64,000 bases of DNA from Planctomycetota bacterium. GTDB taxonomy: Bacteria; Planctomycetota; Planctomycetia; Pirellulales; Pirellulaceae. The translations under genes and the position numbers were made by a program. Position 1 is the first letter of the stretch. Every line of letters begins with the position of its first letter. The stretch spans positions 62,001 to 126,000 of the forward strand of contig CAUJHS010000045.1 in assembly GCA_963204915.1 (NCBI GenBank). The letters run 5' to 3'. Shown here in pieces: positions 27,645 to 36,818 of this stretch. The notes below the pieces were generated by a model. The model was not told the DNA's origin and searched no databases. It saw nothing but the letters and a program-made list of their open reading frames with translations.

Positions 27645-29942
27645 TTAGCGCGCGCCAACTCCCATGGGAGCCGGTTGGTCCAGCACGTGTTGCCGGCGCT
27701 CCTCGGGCGAGTCCTGGTGCGGCAAGCCGCGTAGCCACATCAACACGAGCAAGCTAACGCCGCCGCCCAGCGCCACGGTGGGCCACGTGTAGATGTACTC
27801 GTTCTCGCCGACCGATTGAAACACCCACGACGCCCAAGGCCGCTCCGCCAGGCGCTCCGGCGTGACGAGGCTTGACAACACCGTCAGGCTGTTGTGTGTC
27901 AAGTGGAACAATACGCAAGGCAACAAGCTTCCGGTTTGTATCGCTAGATACCCCAACACCATGCCCACGGCGCACGCCGAAAGCGACTGCTGCAACATGC
28001 CGTGCGTAACGCCAAAGAAGATGCTGCTAATCACAATCGCCGCGCGGCGATGCCCCATGTGCCGCAGACCCGACAAGATAAAACCCCGGAAGGCCAACTC
28101 TTCGCAAATCGCGGGCGTGAGCGCCAGCACGAGCAATAAAAACGGCAACGGCGCGCTGGCCAAAATCGAACCCAAGCCTTCCAATTGAGCCTTCGTTTCG
28201 TCCCCCAGCGGATACAGCATCTGAATCACCTTGGCCAGCACCACCACTAAGGGATGCAGCGCAACCGCCAGCAACACCGCCGCCGAAAGCGTCATCGGTC
28301 GAGGTACGGTCAACAACAACGTCTTCCGCGGGCTGCGTGTCAGGATGATCGCCATAAGCAAGGCGGGCGTGGCGATCAAAGCGATCTGCAATACAAGCGT
28401 CGACCGTGCGAAATCGGCCCAAGACTCCGGCGCCGGCGCCAGGAACATCGCGAAGAAGCGAATGGTGAGCAACAACACGCCGCATAAGATCGCCTGGCCG
28501 AACGTGGGGGTGTCTTCGCGATCGCGCACGAGGTGACGCAGCCACAAACCCAGGCCGAACCGTTCGCTCTCGCGGAACAACACCGACTCGTTATTGAACT
28601 GATCCACCGCCCAGCGAATCGCCAGCAAACAGCACAGCGCCGTCACGCCAATGACCGGCGGCGCATACACCAGGGCCTGCGCATATTCGCCTTCGATCAA
28701 CGCTTTCAAAAGCAACATGACCCCAGTGACGGGGATCAGGCTCGTGCCCAAGTCCAACTCGGCCGCAGGAAACAGCGGCAACATCATCAACGGGACCGAA
28801 ATCATGAGCAACGGCAGCAGGTAATACTGCCCTTCTTTGGTGCTCCGGGCGAATGCGGCGATGGCTAGCGCCAGCGCGCTAAACAGGGCGGCGATTGGCG
28901 CCAAGGCGATCACCAGCCAGAACACGGCCGAAAGCGGCGGCGAGCCAAGTGAAAAACCGCCGCGCCCCAGCGCTTCGACATGCCGCAGAATGAGCGCGCC
29001 CGTAACGCCCATGCTGGCCAGATTCAACAACGACGTGGCCATGCTAAAGATCATGACCGTGAGCAGTTTGCCCCACACGATCTCGCTGCGCCGAGCTGGG
29101 CTGCACAACAGGGTTTCGAGCGTGCCGCGCTCCTTTTCACCGGCGCACAAGTCCACCGCAGGGTAGAACGCCCCCGTGAGAGCCCAAATCAACACGACGA
29201 ACGGAAGAATTTTAGACCACACCATCGCCCGGCGCCCCGCCTCGGGAGCGATGTCTTGTTCGCGCACTTCAAACGGCCTCGTGGCGGCGGCAGGAACACG
29301 ATGCCGCTCCAGATTGCGCTCGACGATGGCGTCGCGCCATTGCCGCAGGGCCGCTGATACGCGATCGTGCGCCACGCGCGACTTGTCTTTCGCCGCGTTA
29401 AAGAAGATTTGGGGACTCGGCGGCTCTGCGTCGGCGCTCACGGCGTTCACTGACTCTGCGCCTAAGGGTTCAACGCGTGAGGGGTCAACGCGCGGGACGT
29501 CGGCGTCGTGCGGCAGATTGGTTTCCGTTTGCTGCGAACGAAAGGCTTCAATCCGTTGGCGGAAGTTCTCGGGAATGTAGACCACCGCATCGAACTCGCC
29601 TGAGTCGATGAGGTTTTGCGCTTCGAGGGCCAGGTCGTCCGCCGTTTGCCCCGGGGAAAGAGCAGCTCGCGTTTGCACCTCCAACAGCGGGACGGGATCA
29701 TCACCGTGCGGCGCGAGACCGCCCTCTTTCACCAGGATTGGCTCCTGCGGCAGATGCGCCGTACCAATAACCAACACGCGCGTGGGATGCTCCTGCAGGA
29801 ACTGCGCCATTTGCAGGAAGGTGGTTCCCAGCAGCGGGTACAACAGCAACGGCAGCACCACGATGGTGAACATCGTGCGCCGGTCGCGCAGCTGGTCGCG
29901 CACCTCGCGTTGAACAATCAGTTTGACATTGGACCAATTCAT
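27645..29942 (-). CDS. ABC-2-type permease fused to a CPBP intramembrane protease
   Basis: This is a 765-residue protein. The N-terminal part (about residues 1-430) resembles NatB-type Na+ export permeases with VKLIVQREVRDQLRDRRTMF at the start, one N-terminal helix, a long extracellular loop and several further helices. The C-terminal part is a CPBP (Abi) protease-like domain with EELAFRGF, SSIFFGVTHG and LFHLTHNSL, the three motifs expected to hold catalytic Glu and His. I placed the start at the ATG at 29942, preceded by GGAAGCC. It is co-directed with the ATPase gene upstream, 128 bases away. Confidence 0.87.
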   Translation of the reverse strand: MNWSNVKLIVQREVRDQLRDRRTMFTIVVLPLLLYPLLGTTFLQMAQFLQEHPTRVLVIGTAHLPQEPILVKEGGLAPHGDDPVPLLEVQTRAALSPGQTADDLALEAQNLIDSGEFDAVVYIPENFRQRIEAFRSQQTETNLPHDADVPRVDPSRVEPLGAESVNAVSADAEPPSPQIFFNAAKDKSRVAHDRVSAALRQWRDAIVERNLERHRVPAAATRPFEVREQDIAPEAGRRAMVWSKILPFVVLIWALTGAFYPAVDLCAGEKERGTLETLLCSPARRSEIVWGKLLTVMIFSMATSLLNLASMGVTGALILRHVEALGRGGFSLGSPPLSAVFWLVIALAPIAALFSALALAIAAFARSTKEGQYYLLPLLMISVPLMMLPLFPAAELDLGTSLIPVTGVMLLLKALIEGEYAQALVYAPPVIGVTALCCLLAIRWAVDQFNNESVLFRESERFGLGLWLRHLVRDREDTPTFGQAILCGVLLLTIRFFAMFLAPAPESWADFARSTLVLQIALIATPALLMAIILTRSPRKTLLLTVPRPMTLSAAVLLAVALHPLVVVLAKVIQMLYPLGDETKAQLEGLGSILASAPLPFLLLVLALTPAICEELAFRGFILSGLRHMGHRRAAIVISSIFFGVTHGMLQQSLSACAVGMVLGYLAIQTGSLLPCVLFHLTHNSLTVLSSLVTPERLAERPWASWVFQSVGENEYIYTWPTVALGGGVSLLVLMWLRGLPHQDSPEERRQHVLDQPAPMGVGAR

Positions 29943-30070
29943 AGGCTTCCAATGCGAAAAGCAAACTCCCTGCTCCGTCCGCGAATTAAACTCACCGCTT
30001 TGATACAACTCGCCGATTCGCCGCGCCGGTCGCACCGCCCGCAGCGGTCACAGCGCGCCCGGCGGACTTG

Positions 30071-30829
<759 letters not shown>

Positions 30830-31071
30830 TCCGAAGGCCGTTTCCTTGCCCGAGTAAAACTCCGCGCCTGATAGGTCGTTCACCTTAACCTACCACACGC
30901 CCGGCGGTTTTGTCCTGGCGCCCCATGCGGCGCATCGAACGGCGGCGCAGATTCGCGCACGAGCGTGACAGTGGCGCACGACATTCCCACCAAGCCGTTT
31001 GCGACAAGGAAAACGATTCGAAGGTTTACTCCGAACGCACGAAGGGCGCAAAGGGCTCGCTCGATTCGAGC

Positions 31072-31097
31072 CGCGCGGGAAGTAAGACACCCGCGCG
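31072..31097 (-). terminator. 8-bp stem hairpin after the small lipoprotein gene
   Basis: CGCGCGGG at 31072-31079 and CCCGCGCG at 31090-31097 form a perfect stem with a ten-base loop. On the minus strand it lies about 30 bases after the stop of the lipoprotein gene. No T-run follows. The remaining bases between 30830 and 31125 show no other feature. Confidence 0.4.
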
Positions 31098-31125
31098 AGG
31101 AAAGCCGTCATCATCGGCAAGGAGA

Positions 31126-31344
31126 CTACTGGCCGACGTTCTGTTTCATACGATCGCGATACTGCGGCGGCATCGACTGCATGGAGCTTTGCAGCGACTG
31201 CTTGATTTCCTCTTGCGACTGCGCCGGCGGCAACGCATCGCCGCCAGCATCGATTTCTTCGGCGGCGCCGCCGCAACCCACAAACGCTAAGACGCTCGCC
31301 AGGCAGGCGACCTTCAACAAACGCTCCACGCTACGGCTGATCAT
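31126..31344 (-). CDS. Small predicted lipoprotein
   Basis: This is a 72-residue protein with a signal sequence and lipobox ending FVGC, so Cys24 is probably lipidated. The mature part is about 48 residues, with Gln- and Met-rich helical sequence and no known domain. GGGAG precedes the ATG on the minus strand. It is the last gene of the 31-40 kb minus-strand block, 119 bases after the TPR gene. Confidence 0.65.
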   Translation of the reverse strand: MISRSVERLLKVACLASVLAFVGCGGAAEEIDAGGDALPPAQSQEEIKQSLQSSMQSMPPQYRDRMKQNVGQ

Positions 31345-31463
31345 GCAGAGGCTCCCAAAGTAAGATCAATGAAAAACGGAACAACGCCACGTATGACCGG
31401 AACCCCGGTCCCTATTCGTTTAGTCAACACACACCATGCGGCGAAACACGTTGTTCGACGCGT

Positions 31464-32741
31464 TCAACCCGAGGCGCGCTTTACGGGCGCGAGCCACAAC
31501 TCGGCCTCGCGCGGACGCCCAATTTTGCGGTACAACTCCGCCATTTCTTTGCGTGTTTCCTCAGCCTGCGGAGTGACCAGTAACTCGCGCAATCGGCGAT
31601 GGACTTCTTCGCGGCTTAACTCTTCGACCGCCACGGCGCGCGTGCGTTCGGCCACCGCTTCCGATTGATTTCCCGACCGGGTCAAGCAGGTGGCGCGACG
31701 ATTCCGCAACCGCCAGTCCATGGGGCCGGGCCATACGGTCAGAGCTTGATCGTACGCCGCGAGCGCGCCGGGAAAATCGCCGCGCACCTCATCGAACACC
31801 AGCGCTCGGGCGCGCCAGTATTCGAAACCTTCGTGCGGCTTGGGCCAGCGTTGGAACTGCGCATCGGCCGCTTCAAACTCGCCCAATTCTATCAAACAGC
31901 GAATACGCGCCGCCAGCCAGAAGGGGTCGTTTGGCTCATGGCCGATGGCCGCGGCGCCACGATCCAGCACATCCAACCCCTTTTGCGGGTCGCCCTTGAA
32001 CTGATACCAATGCGCCGCGGCGGCATGGCCCAACGGCGAATCGGGCTCCGCCTCGATAAAACGAACGTAGCACTGCAACTCGGTATCGTCCGACGCCTCG
32101 TCCTCGGCCCCCAGCAGTCCCATCGAGCGCTGCACGTCGGCGTTGCCCGTAGCAGGGTAGAACTGGCTCATATACCACTCCGCCAACAGCTCATGTTTAC
32201 GCTCATCGGGCGACTGTTCAAAAATGCGCCAGAAGATGGGCTCCACGTGGTAGTAGCGCCCGGTCAGGTCGAGGGTTTTCCACAGCAAGAGGGACGCTTC
32301 CAGCGGACCATCAGGTTGGGCCATGGCTTCCCGAAAGCAGGCTTCCGCTCGGCCGGGCCGATGCAGCAACAACAACTCAAGCCGTCCTTCCTGCAATCGC
32401 GCTTGGGCGGCCAAAGGCGAGTTGTCGCGCACTTGCCGCAGGACGGCGATGGCCTGCGGCACGGCTTCGTTACTCGCGAGAGCTTCATCCTTGACAAACG
32501 CCTCGGCCAGTAAGAGCCGCGCTTGATCCGCGCCCGGGTGTAGCGTCACGTAGCGGTTCAGCTCGGTGCGGGCTTGGCTCCAAAGTCCCAGTTCGGCCAA
32601 CGTGTGCGCCCGGCTTAAACCCTGGTGCGCGCGGTACGCCAGTCCCATCAGCACCATACACGCGATCGCCATGACCACGGCCAAGGCGGCCGCCAGGCGT
32701 TTGCGGAATGCCGTTCGATTTATGAACTGGCGCCAAGCCAT
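31464..32741 (-). CDS. TPR-repeat membrane-anchored protein, second copy
   Basis: This is a 425-residue protein with an N-terminal signal anchor (about residues 17-37) and a helical region with TPR-like spacing (for example WSQARTELNRYVTLHPGADQ, GDPQKGLDVLDRGAAAIG and GDFPGALAAYDQALTVWPG). It probably lies outside the cytoplasmic membrane. Its start overlaps the end of the upstream CRTAC1 gene by 22 bases, so the two should be translationally coupled. The first copy at 38.7-40.0 kb has the same layout. Confidence 0.75.
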   Translation of the reverse strand: MAWRQFINRTAFRKRLAAALAVVMAIACMVLMGLAYRAHQGLSRAHTLAELGLWSQARTELNRYVTLHPGADQARLLLAEAFVKDEALASNEAVPQAIAVLRQVRDNSPLAAQARLQEGRLELLLLHRPGRAEACFREAMAQPDGPLEASLLLWKTLDLTGRYYHVEPIFWRIFEQSPDERKHELLAEWYMSQFYPATGNADVQRSMGLLGAEDEASDDTELQCYVRFIEAEPDSPLGHAAAAHWYQFKGDPQKGLDVLDRGAAAIGHEPNDPFWLAARIRCLIELGEFEAADAQFQRWPKPHEGFEYWRARALVFDEVRGDFPGALAAYDQALTVWPGPMDWRLRNRRATCLTRSGNQSEAVAERTRAVAVEELSREEVHRRLRELLVTPQAEETRKEMAELYRKIGRPREAELWLAPVKRASG

Positions 32742-34513
32742 ACTCGGGGAGGCTTTCCTTCAAGAAAAACCCAGTAGCGATTCGGATCCAGGTTTTCGAA
32801 GCGATCCGTCCGGCCCGAAGGCCAGAAGATTTCCACCTGGACCGGTTGTGAACTTTCGCCCAAGCCAAACAACAGCCGCGCGTCGCCCGAGGAAAGGTAA
32901 CTGCCGGCAGTCATGAGCGGTTTCGTCCAGCGGCGTTCACCCGCGGTGACGACCACCCGCCCGCCTACGGCCCGGTGGCGCGCCAGAGGGCGTACATCGA
33001 CGCCCACGAAATGGCGCCCGGTCAGGGTATCGTTGCGCAACAGGGCGACAGACCGATGAAGATGCGTGACGGCGAGGTCGACGTCGCCGTCGTCGTCCAT
33101 GTCGGCGCCAGCCGCCCCGCGTCCCAGCCAAAGATCGTCAAAATAGGGGCCGGCGCCTTGCGACACATCGTCAAAGCGGCCGGAACCGTCATTGCGTAGC
33201 AACTGGGGAGCCATTTCATTCGGCTTGATGCGCGGCCCCAGCACGTGCCCGTTGGCCACGAACAGATCGATCGCGCCGTCCTGGTCGTAATCCAAGGGAA
33301 CGGTGCCAAACCCGAGCGAGTTGAAACTTGTGGCCACAACGCGCGTGCGGCGGCTGTCGTCAAAAAACGTGAGGTTGCCCAAATTGCGGTAGAGTGTGTT
33401 CTTGTGATTGAAGTAATGCGTGAGATAGATATCGGGCAGCGCGTCGCCATCGTAGTCGGCGCAGGAGATTCCCATGCTCGCTTCGAAGTTGCCCATGTCG
33501 CTGACGGCGCAGCCGGCGGTCGACGCGATCTCGGAATAGTGGGGCGACGTCGTTGGCTCGTCACCTGCTGGCGCGGCGCGCGTGAACAGAAAGTTCGGCG
33601 CCATGTCGTTCGCCACGTACACTTCGGGCCGAAGATCGTGGTCCAGATCGGCGGCGACCACGGCCAACCCCTTGCCATCGGCGCCAACGAAACCAAACGA
33701 CTCGGCCGACTCGACAAACGTCCCATCGCCTTGATTGACGTACAACCGGTCGGGAACCGCCTGGTAGCTGCCCGGCCCGCAGTAACCAGGCTCGCCGCTG
33801 TAGTAACAAATCTTCGTGTTCTCGAAGGTGACGTCTAAATAGGTGGCGACGAACAAGTCCAGGTCGCCGTCACCGTCCGCGTCGAACCACGCGGCGCTGG
33901 TGCTCCAAAGCGACTCGCTCACTCCGGCCTGCGTGGTTACGTCGTCAAAGGTTCCATCACCGTTGTTGCGTAGCAACTGATGCCCGCGAAAGGCGGTCAG
34001 AAACAGATCGTCAAAACCATCGGCATCATAATCTCCCACGGCGCAGCCCTGACCGTAGGCCGTGTGCGCCACGCGGGCGGCGTGCGTCACTTCCTGGAAT
34101 TGCGACTTCCCCCCGTTGCGGTAGAGGCGATGCACATGTTCGGGCGCGGGCGACTCAGTTTCTTTGAGCGGGCGGCCGTTTAGCAGGAACAGATCTAAGC
34201 GGCCGTCGCCGTCGTAGTCGATCCAGCCGGCGCCGCCTCCCATAACTTCTGGCAGGAAGAACCGGTCGGTCACGGCGTCACTGAAAAATGTGAAGTCGAT
34301 GCCGCACTCCGGCGCCAGGTTGGTAAACTGCGGACGCACCGACGGCCCCGGCGATTTCTTTACCGAACTCGTAAGCGGCTTCAGGGGCGACGGCGCCACT
34401 GCCGTACTCGCGGCCTTGGTTTGCGGCGCCGCCGAGGAGGACGTTTCTGCCCGACATCCGACGAGGAACAATAGCCCTACGCCGAGCAAAAACCATGCAG
34501 GCCGCACATGCAT
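32720..34513 (-). CDS. CRTAC1 family lipoprotein (FG-GAP repeats, ASPIC/UnbV)
   Basis: This is a 597-residue protein. With the start at 34513 it has a signal peptide with the lipobox FLVGC. The body repeats calcium-binding loops such as DYDGDGRLDLFLLN, DYDADGFDDLFLTA and DADGDGDLDLFVAT, then ends with an ASPIC/UnbV tail (VEIFWPSGRTDRFENL). Upstream ATG codons at 34570 and 34615 are possible but lack a ribosome-binding site. It overlaps the downstream TPR gene by 22 bases. The protein family is calcium-binding and extracellular; its function in planctomycetes is not established. Confidence 0.82.
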   Translation of the reverse strand: MHVRPAWFLLGVGLLFLVGCRAETSSSAAPQTKAASTAVAPSPLKPLTSSVKKSPGPSVRPQFTNLAPECGIDFTFFSDAVTDRFFLPEVMGGGAGWIDYDGDGRLDLFLLNGRPLKETESPAPEHVHRLYRNGGKSQFQEVTHAARVAHTAYGQGCAVGDYDADGFDDLFLTAFRGHQLLRNNGDGTFDDVTTQAGVSESLWSTSAAWFDADGDGDLDLFVATYLDVTFENTKICYYSGEPGYCGPGSYQAVPDRLYVNQGDGTFVESAESFGFVGADGKGLAVVAADLDHDLRPEVYVANDMAPNFLFTRAAPAGDEPTTSPHYSEIASTAGCAVSDMGNFEASMGISCADYDGDALPDIYLTHYFNHKNTLYRNLGNLTFFDDSRRTRVVATSFNSLGFGTVPLDYDQDGAIDLFVANGHVLGPRIKPNEMAPQLLRNDGSGRFDDVSQGAGPYFDDLWLGRGAAGADMDDDGDVDLAVTHLHRSVALLRNDTLTGRHFVGVDVRPLARHRAVGGRVVVTAGERRWTKPLMTAGSYLSSGDARLLFGLGESSQPVQVEIFWPSGRTDRFENLDPNRYWVFLEGKPPRVWLGASS

Positions 34514-34645
34514 GACTTTGGCGCCGTATCCGCCGTGGCGAAGAAACTCCCGAACCGACGCATCGCTCATGAGGCGCGAACCAACGACAACGATGAGGAA
34601 AGCGGCCGCGCCCATCGGCCCTGGCTTGTGAACACGGCGCGTAAC

Positions 34646-34685
34646 GCAAAACGGCGGGAAAAGCATTTCCACGCCGTTGTTTTGC
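34646..34685 (-). terminator. Hairpin between the DUF1559 and CRTAC1 genes
   Basis: GCAAAACGGCG at 34646-34656 pairs with CGCCGTTGTTTTGC at 34672-34685 with a three-base bulge. On the minus strand it lies 78 bases after the DUF1559 stop. It may attenuate or end transcription before the CRTAC1 gene, or protect the upstream mRNA. No long T-run follows. Confidence 0.4.
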
Positions 34686-34762
34686 CTGGAGCTAATATAC
34701 CACGGACGGCGCCAATTGCACGGAATGCGCACAATTTCACACGTCGTCACACACCCGAAAAA

Positions 34763-35848
34763 CTACGGGAGTTGCACCGATTCGGCGCCGTTGCGGGTTC
34801 CGATGCCCCACCACACCTGGCGATCGACGGTTTCGGCGACGAAACGCACGGCGCCATCCGCCATGCCCACGTTCACGCCGCCAGGATGGTAGCTCGAAGC
34901 CGATTGAGCGGTCTGGCCGTACCAGTCGTTGCCGTCACGCGAGAGGCAAGACTTTTCGTTCGGCATCATCACGTGCGAATAGCTGCCGCCAACACCCAAG
35001 AAGCCCCATGACCACGAACGACCACGGAACTCTTTGCGGTCGTCAGCCACGAGGTTGGCTTCGCCGAGACAACGGTTGCGGGTGTCAGCTGTCGAAGTGC
35101 CATTGGCGGTGTTGCCCCATTCATACACTTGTTCGCGCCATTGCTTGCGGTCGGCCGTGTTGAGCCGGGATCGGTTTTGCATCACAAACTCGGAGTACGA
35201 AGCCGTGTTGCTCGTGCCGTCGGTCACGTTGGCCATCGTGACCTTCTGCTCGTTCTCACCCCAGTTGTTTCCCGCCGGTCCGCCGATGCGGTAGAACGAC
35301 ATGCCGTTCGTGGTGCGGGGGTACGTGCGTCCGCCGGAAACTTGCCCCTGCGTCGGTTCATGCGGCGGATGGTGTGAGGTGCCCGAATTCACCGAGTAGG
35401 TGTGGTTGCCGCGGCCGTCGAACAACGTGTTCGGCTGGGTGGGGCAATTGAATACGGGCAGCCGGCCGCTCAGGCCGCGCAAGTTGCTGCCGCCGTACCA
35501 GCCAGGGTCGAAGGGATAATCGTTGGGCACAATGGCGTCAAATTCGGGGCTGCGCTCCAGGAAGGGGAGCATGGCCACTTTGTCCGAGAACGCCGCCCGC
35601 GGCCAGTCGCCCAAACCGTCCGAACCTCCCGTGCTCATCGGGAAGGTCTTGTGGGTGTCATGATAGTTGTGCTGAGCGAGCACAATCTGCTTGATATTGT
35701 TGTTACACTCGGTACGACGCGCCGCTTCCCGTGCGGCTTGAACGGCCGGCAAAAGAAGCGCTACCAACACGCCAATAATGGCGATCACGACCAGCAACTC
35801 GACCAGGGTGAACCCTGGGCGTCTCGCCGCAAAGCGTTCTCTAGCCAT
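34763..35848 (-). CDS. DUF1559 pseudopilin-like protein, copy 1
   Basis: This is a 361-residue protein with a prepilin-type N-terminus: [20 protein letters not shown], with cleavage expected after Gly12, then a hydrophobic helix. The DUF1559 domain follows, with [20 protein letters not shown] near residues 52-71 and the C-terminal motif [22 protein letters not shown]1559 proteins are a planctomycete expansion, related to type II secretion or type IV pilus pseudopilins. CTGGAG precedes the ATG, and a consensus promoter lies at 36003-36030. Confidence 0.9.
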   Translation of the reverse strand: MARERFAARRPGFTLVELLVVIAIIGVLVALLLPAVQAAREAARRTECNNNIKQIVLAQHNYHDTHKTFPMSTGGSDGLGDWPRAAFSDKVAMLPFLERSPEFDAIVPNDYPFDPGWYGGSNLRGLSGRLPVFNCPTQPNTLFDGRGNHTYSVNSGTSHHPPHEPTQGQVSGGRTYPRTTNGMSFYRIGGPAGNNWGENEQKVTMANVTDGTSNTASYSEFVMQNRSRLNTADRKQWREQVYEWGNTANGTSTADTRNRCLGEANLVADDRKEFRGRSWSWGFLGVGGSYSHVMMPNEKSCLSRDGNDWYGQTAQSASSYHPGGVNVGMADGAVRFVAETVDRQVWWGIGTRNGAESVQLP

Positions 35849-36002
35849 CGTTTTTCTCCAGAAGAAAAAATTAAATGGAGCGATAAGGACTTCGTGGAAG
35901 AGTTATCGGCGCGTTAATTGGTCGAATTAGAGGATAAGAAATATCTCTCCCAATTATCACAAAGCGCCTATTCTTCACTATGCGCATAATTATCAAGGAC
36001 GG

Positions 36003-36030
36003 ATTATAAATCTGCCGTTAAGCCTGTCAA
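36003..36030 (-). promoter_or_regulatory. Consensus sigma70 promoter for the DUF1559 gene
   Basis: On the minus strand TTGACA (complement of 36025-36030) is followed after 16 bases by TATAAT (complement of 36003-36008), both exact matches to the consensus. It lies in a 220-base AT-rich island and would give a 5' leader of about 150 bases before the DUF1559 start at 35848. The leader contains two GATAATT words. Confidence 0.7.
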
Positions 36031-36071
36031 GAAAAATGAGGTAAATTTCCACCCATTACGCATACTTTCAA

Positions 36072-36818
36072 CTAATTTGCCTCTCCGTCGGATGGGGGAG
36101 ATGGATCTTCTTGAACATCATCGCCCGTGGCGGGGGATGCAGGGCCCTCTGCCGGGTTTTCCTCAGAGGATCCTTCCGATACGCGTTGATCCTCCGGCGC
36201 ATTTTCACCAGATTCCTCAGCGGATTCATTACTCGCTTGGGAGGGCAGCGGCCGTGGCGCGGGGGCGTCCTTCAAGACGCCTTCCAAGTCGAACCGTACC
36301 TGAGAGCCTTCCGCCGATTGACTGACCGTGATGCGGAAGGGCGTCGTCGCAAACGAAGCATATTCTTCCGGAGACACTAACGCCGGCATGGCGCCCCCGC
36401 CCGACGCGGCGCGCTTGACCACGGTGACGACGTGTTCCCCCACATAGGCGCCCGGTTGATAGGTCCCTTTCACGTCGGTCTCAAGCGTGAATCGTCCTTG
36501 CTCGTCGGTGACGCCTACGGCGCCCATCAGCCCTTTCTTCGCGGGCTTGGTATTCACCACCGCGCCGACCAGCGGTTTGCCTTCGATCAACACCTCCCCC
36601 TCGACTGGCGCCAGCGCGGGAGTCATTACATCGTTCAACCACTCCATTCCGCCGTATGCAAAGAAGGCGGCTCCTCCGAACACCACCAGCGCCAGCGGCA
36701 GAATGGTCATCACCACGCGTCCCAAGCGAAAACCCTGGTCGCTGTCGGCGCGAGCTTGTGAGGCTTGGGACTCAGCCGGGGACGAAGCGGCACGACCTTG
36801 GTCAGGACTATTGCTCAT
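36072..36818 (-). CDS. Transthyretin-like/carboxypeptidase-regulatory-like membrane protein
   Basis: This is a 248-residue protein with a soluble N-terminus of about 33 residues, one membrane segment (about residues 36-58), and a beta-sandwich domain of the carboxypeptidase-regulatory type (VEGEVLIEGKPLVGAVVNTK, then VGVTDEQGRFTLETDVKG and GEHVVTVV). The last 60 residues are acidic and Ser/Pro-rich, probably disordered. GGAG lies before the ATG. The first 11 bases overlap the end of the upstream CRTAC1 gene. It may act as an accessory or surface binding protein of the DUF1559 module. Confidence 0.72.
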   Translation of the reverse strand: MSNSPDQGRAASSPAESQASQARADSDQGFRLGRVVMTILPLALVVFGGAAFFAYGGMEWLNDVMTPALAPVEGEVLIEGKPLVGAVVNTKPAKKGLMGAVGVTDEQGRFTLETDVKGTYQPGAYVGEHVVTVVKRAASGGGAMPALVSPEEYASFATTPFRITVSQSAEGSQVRFDLEGVLKDAPAPRPLPSQASNESAEESGENAPEDQRVSEGSSEENPAEGPASPATGDDVQEDPSPPSDGEAN

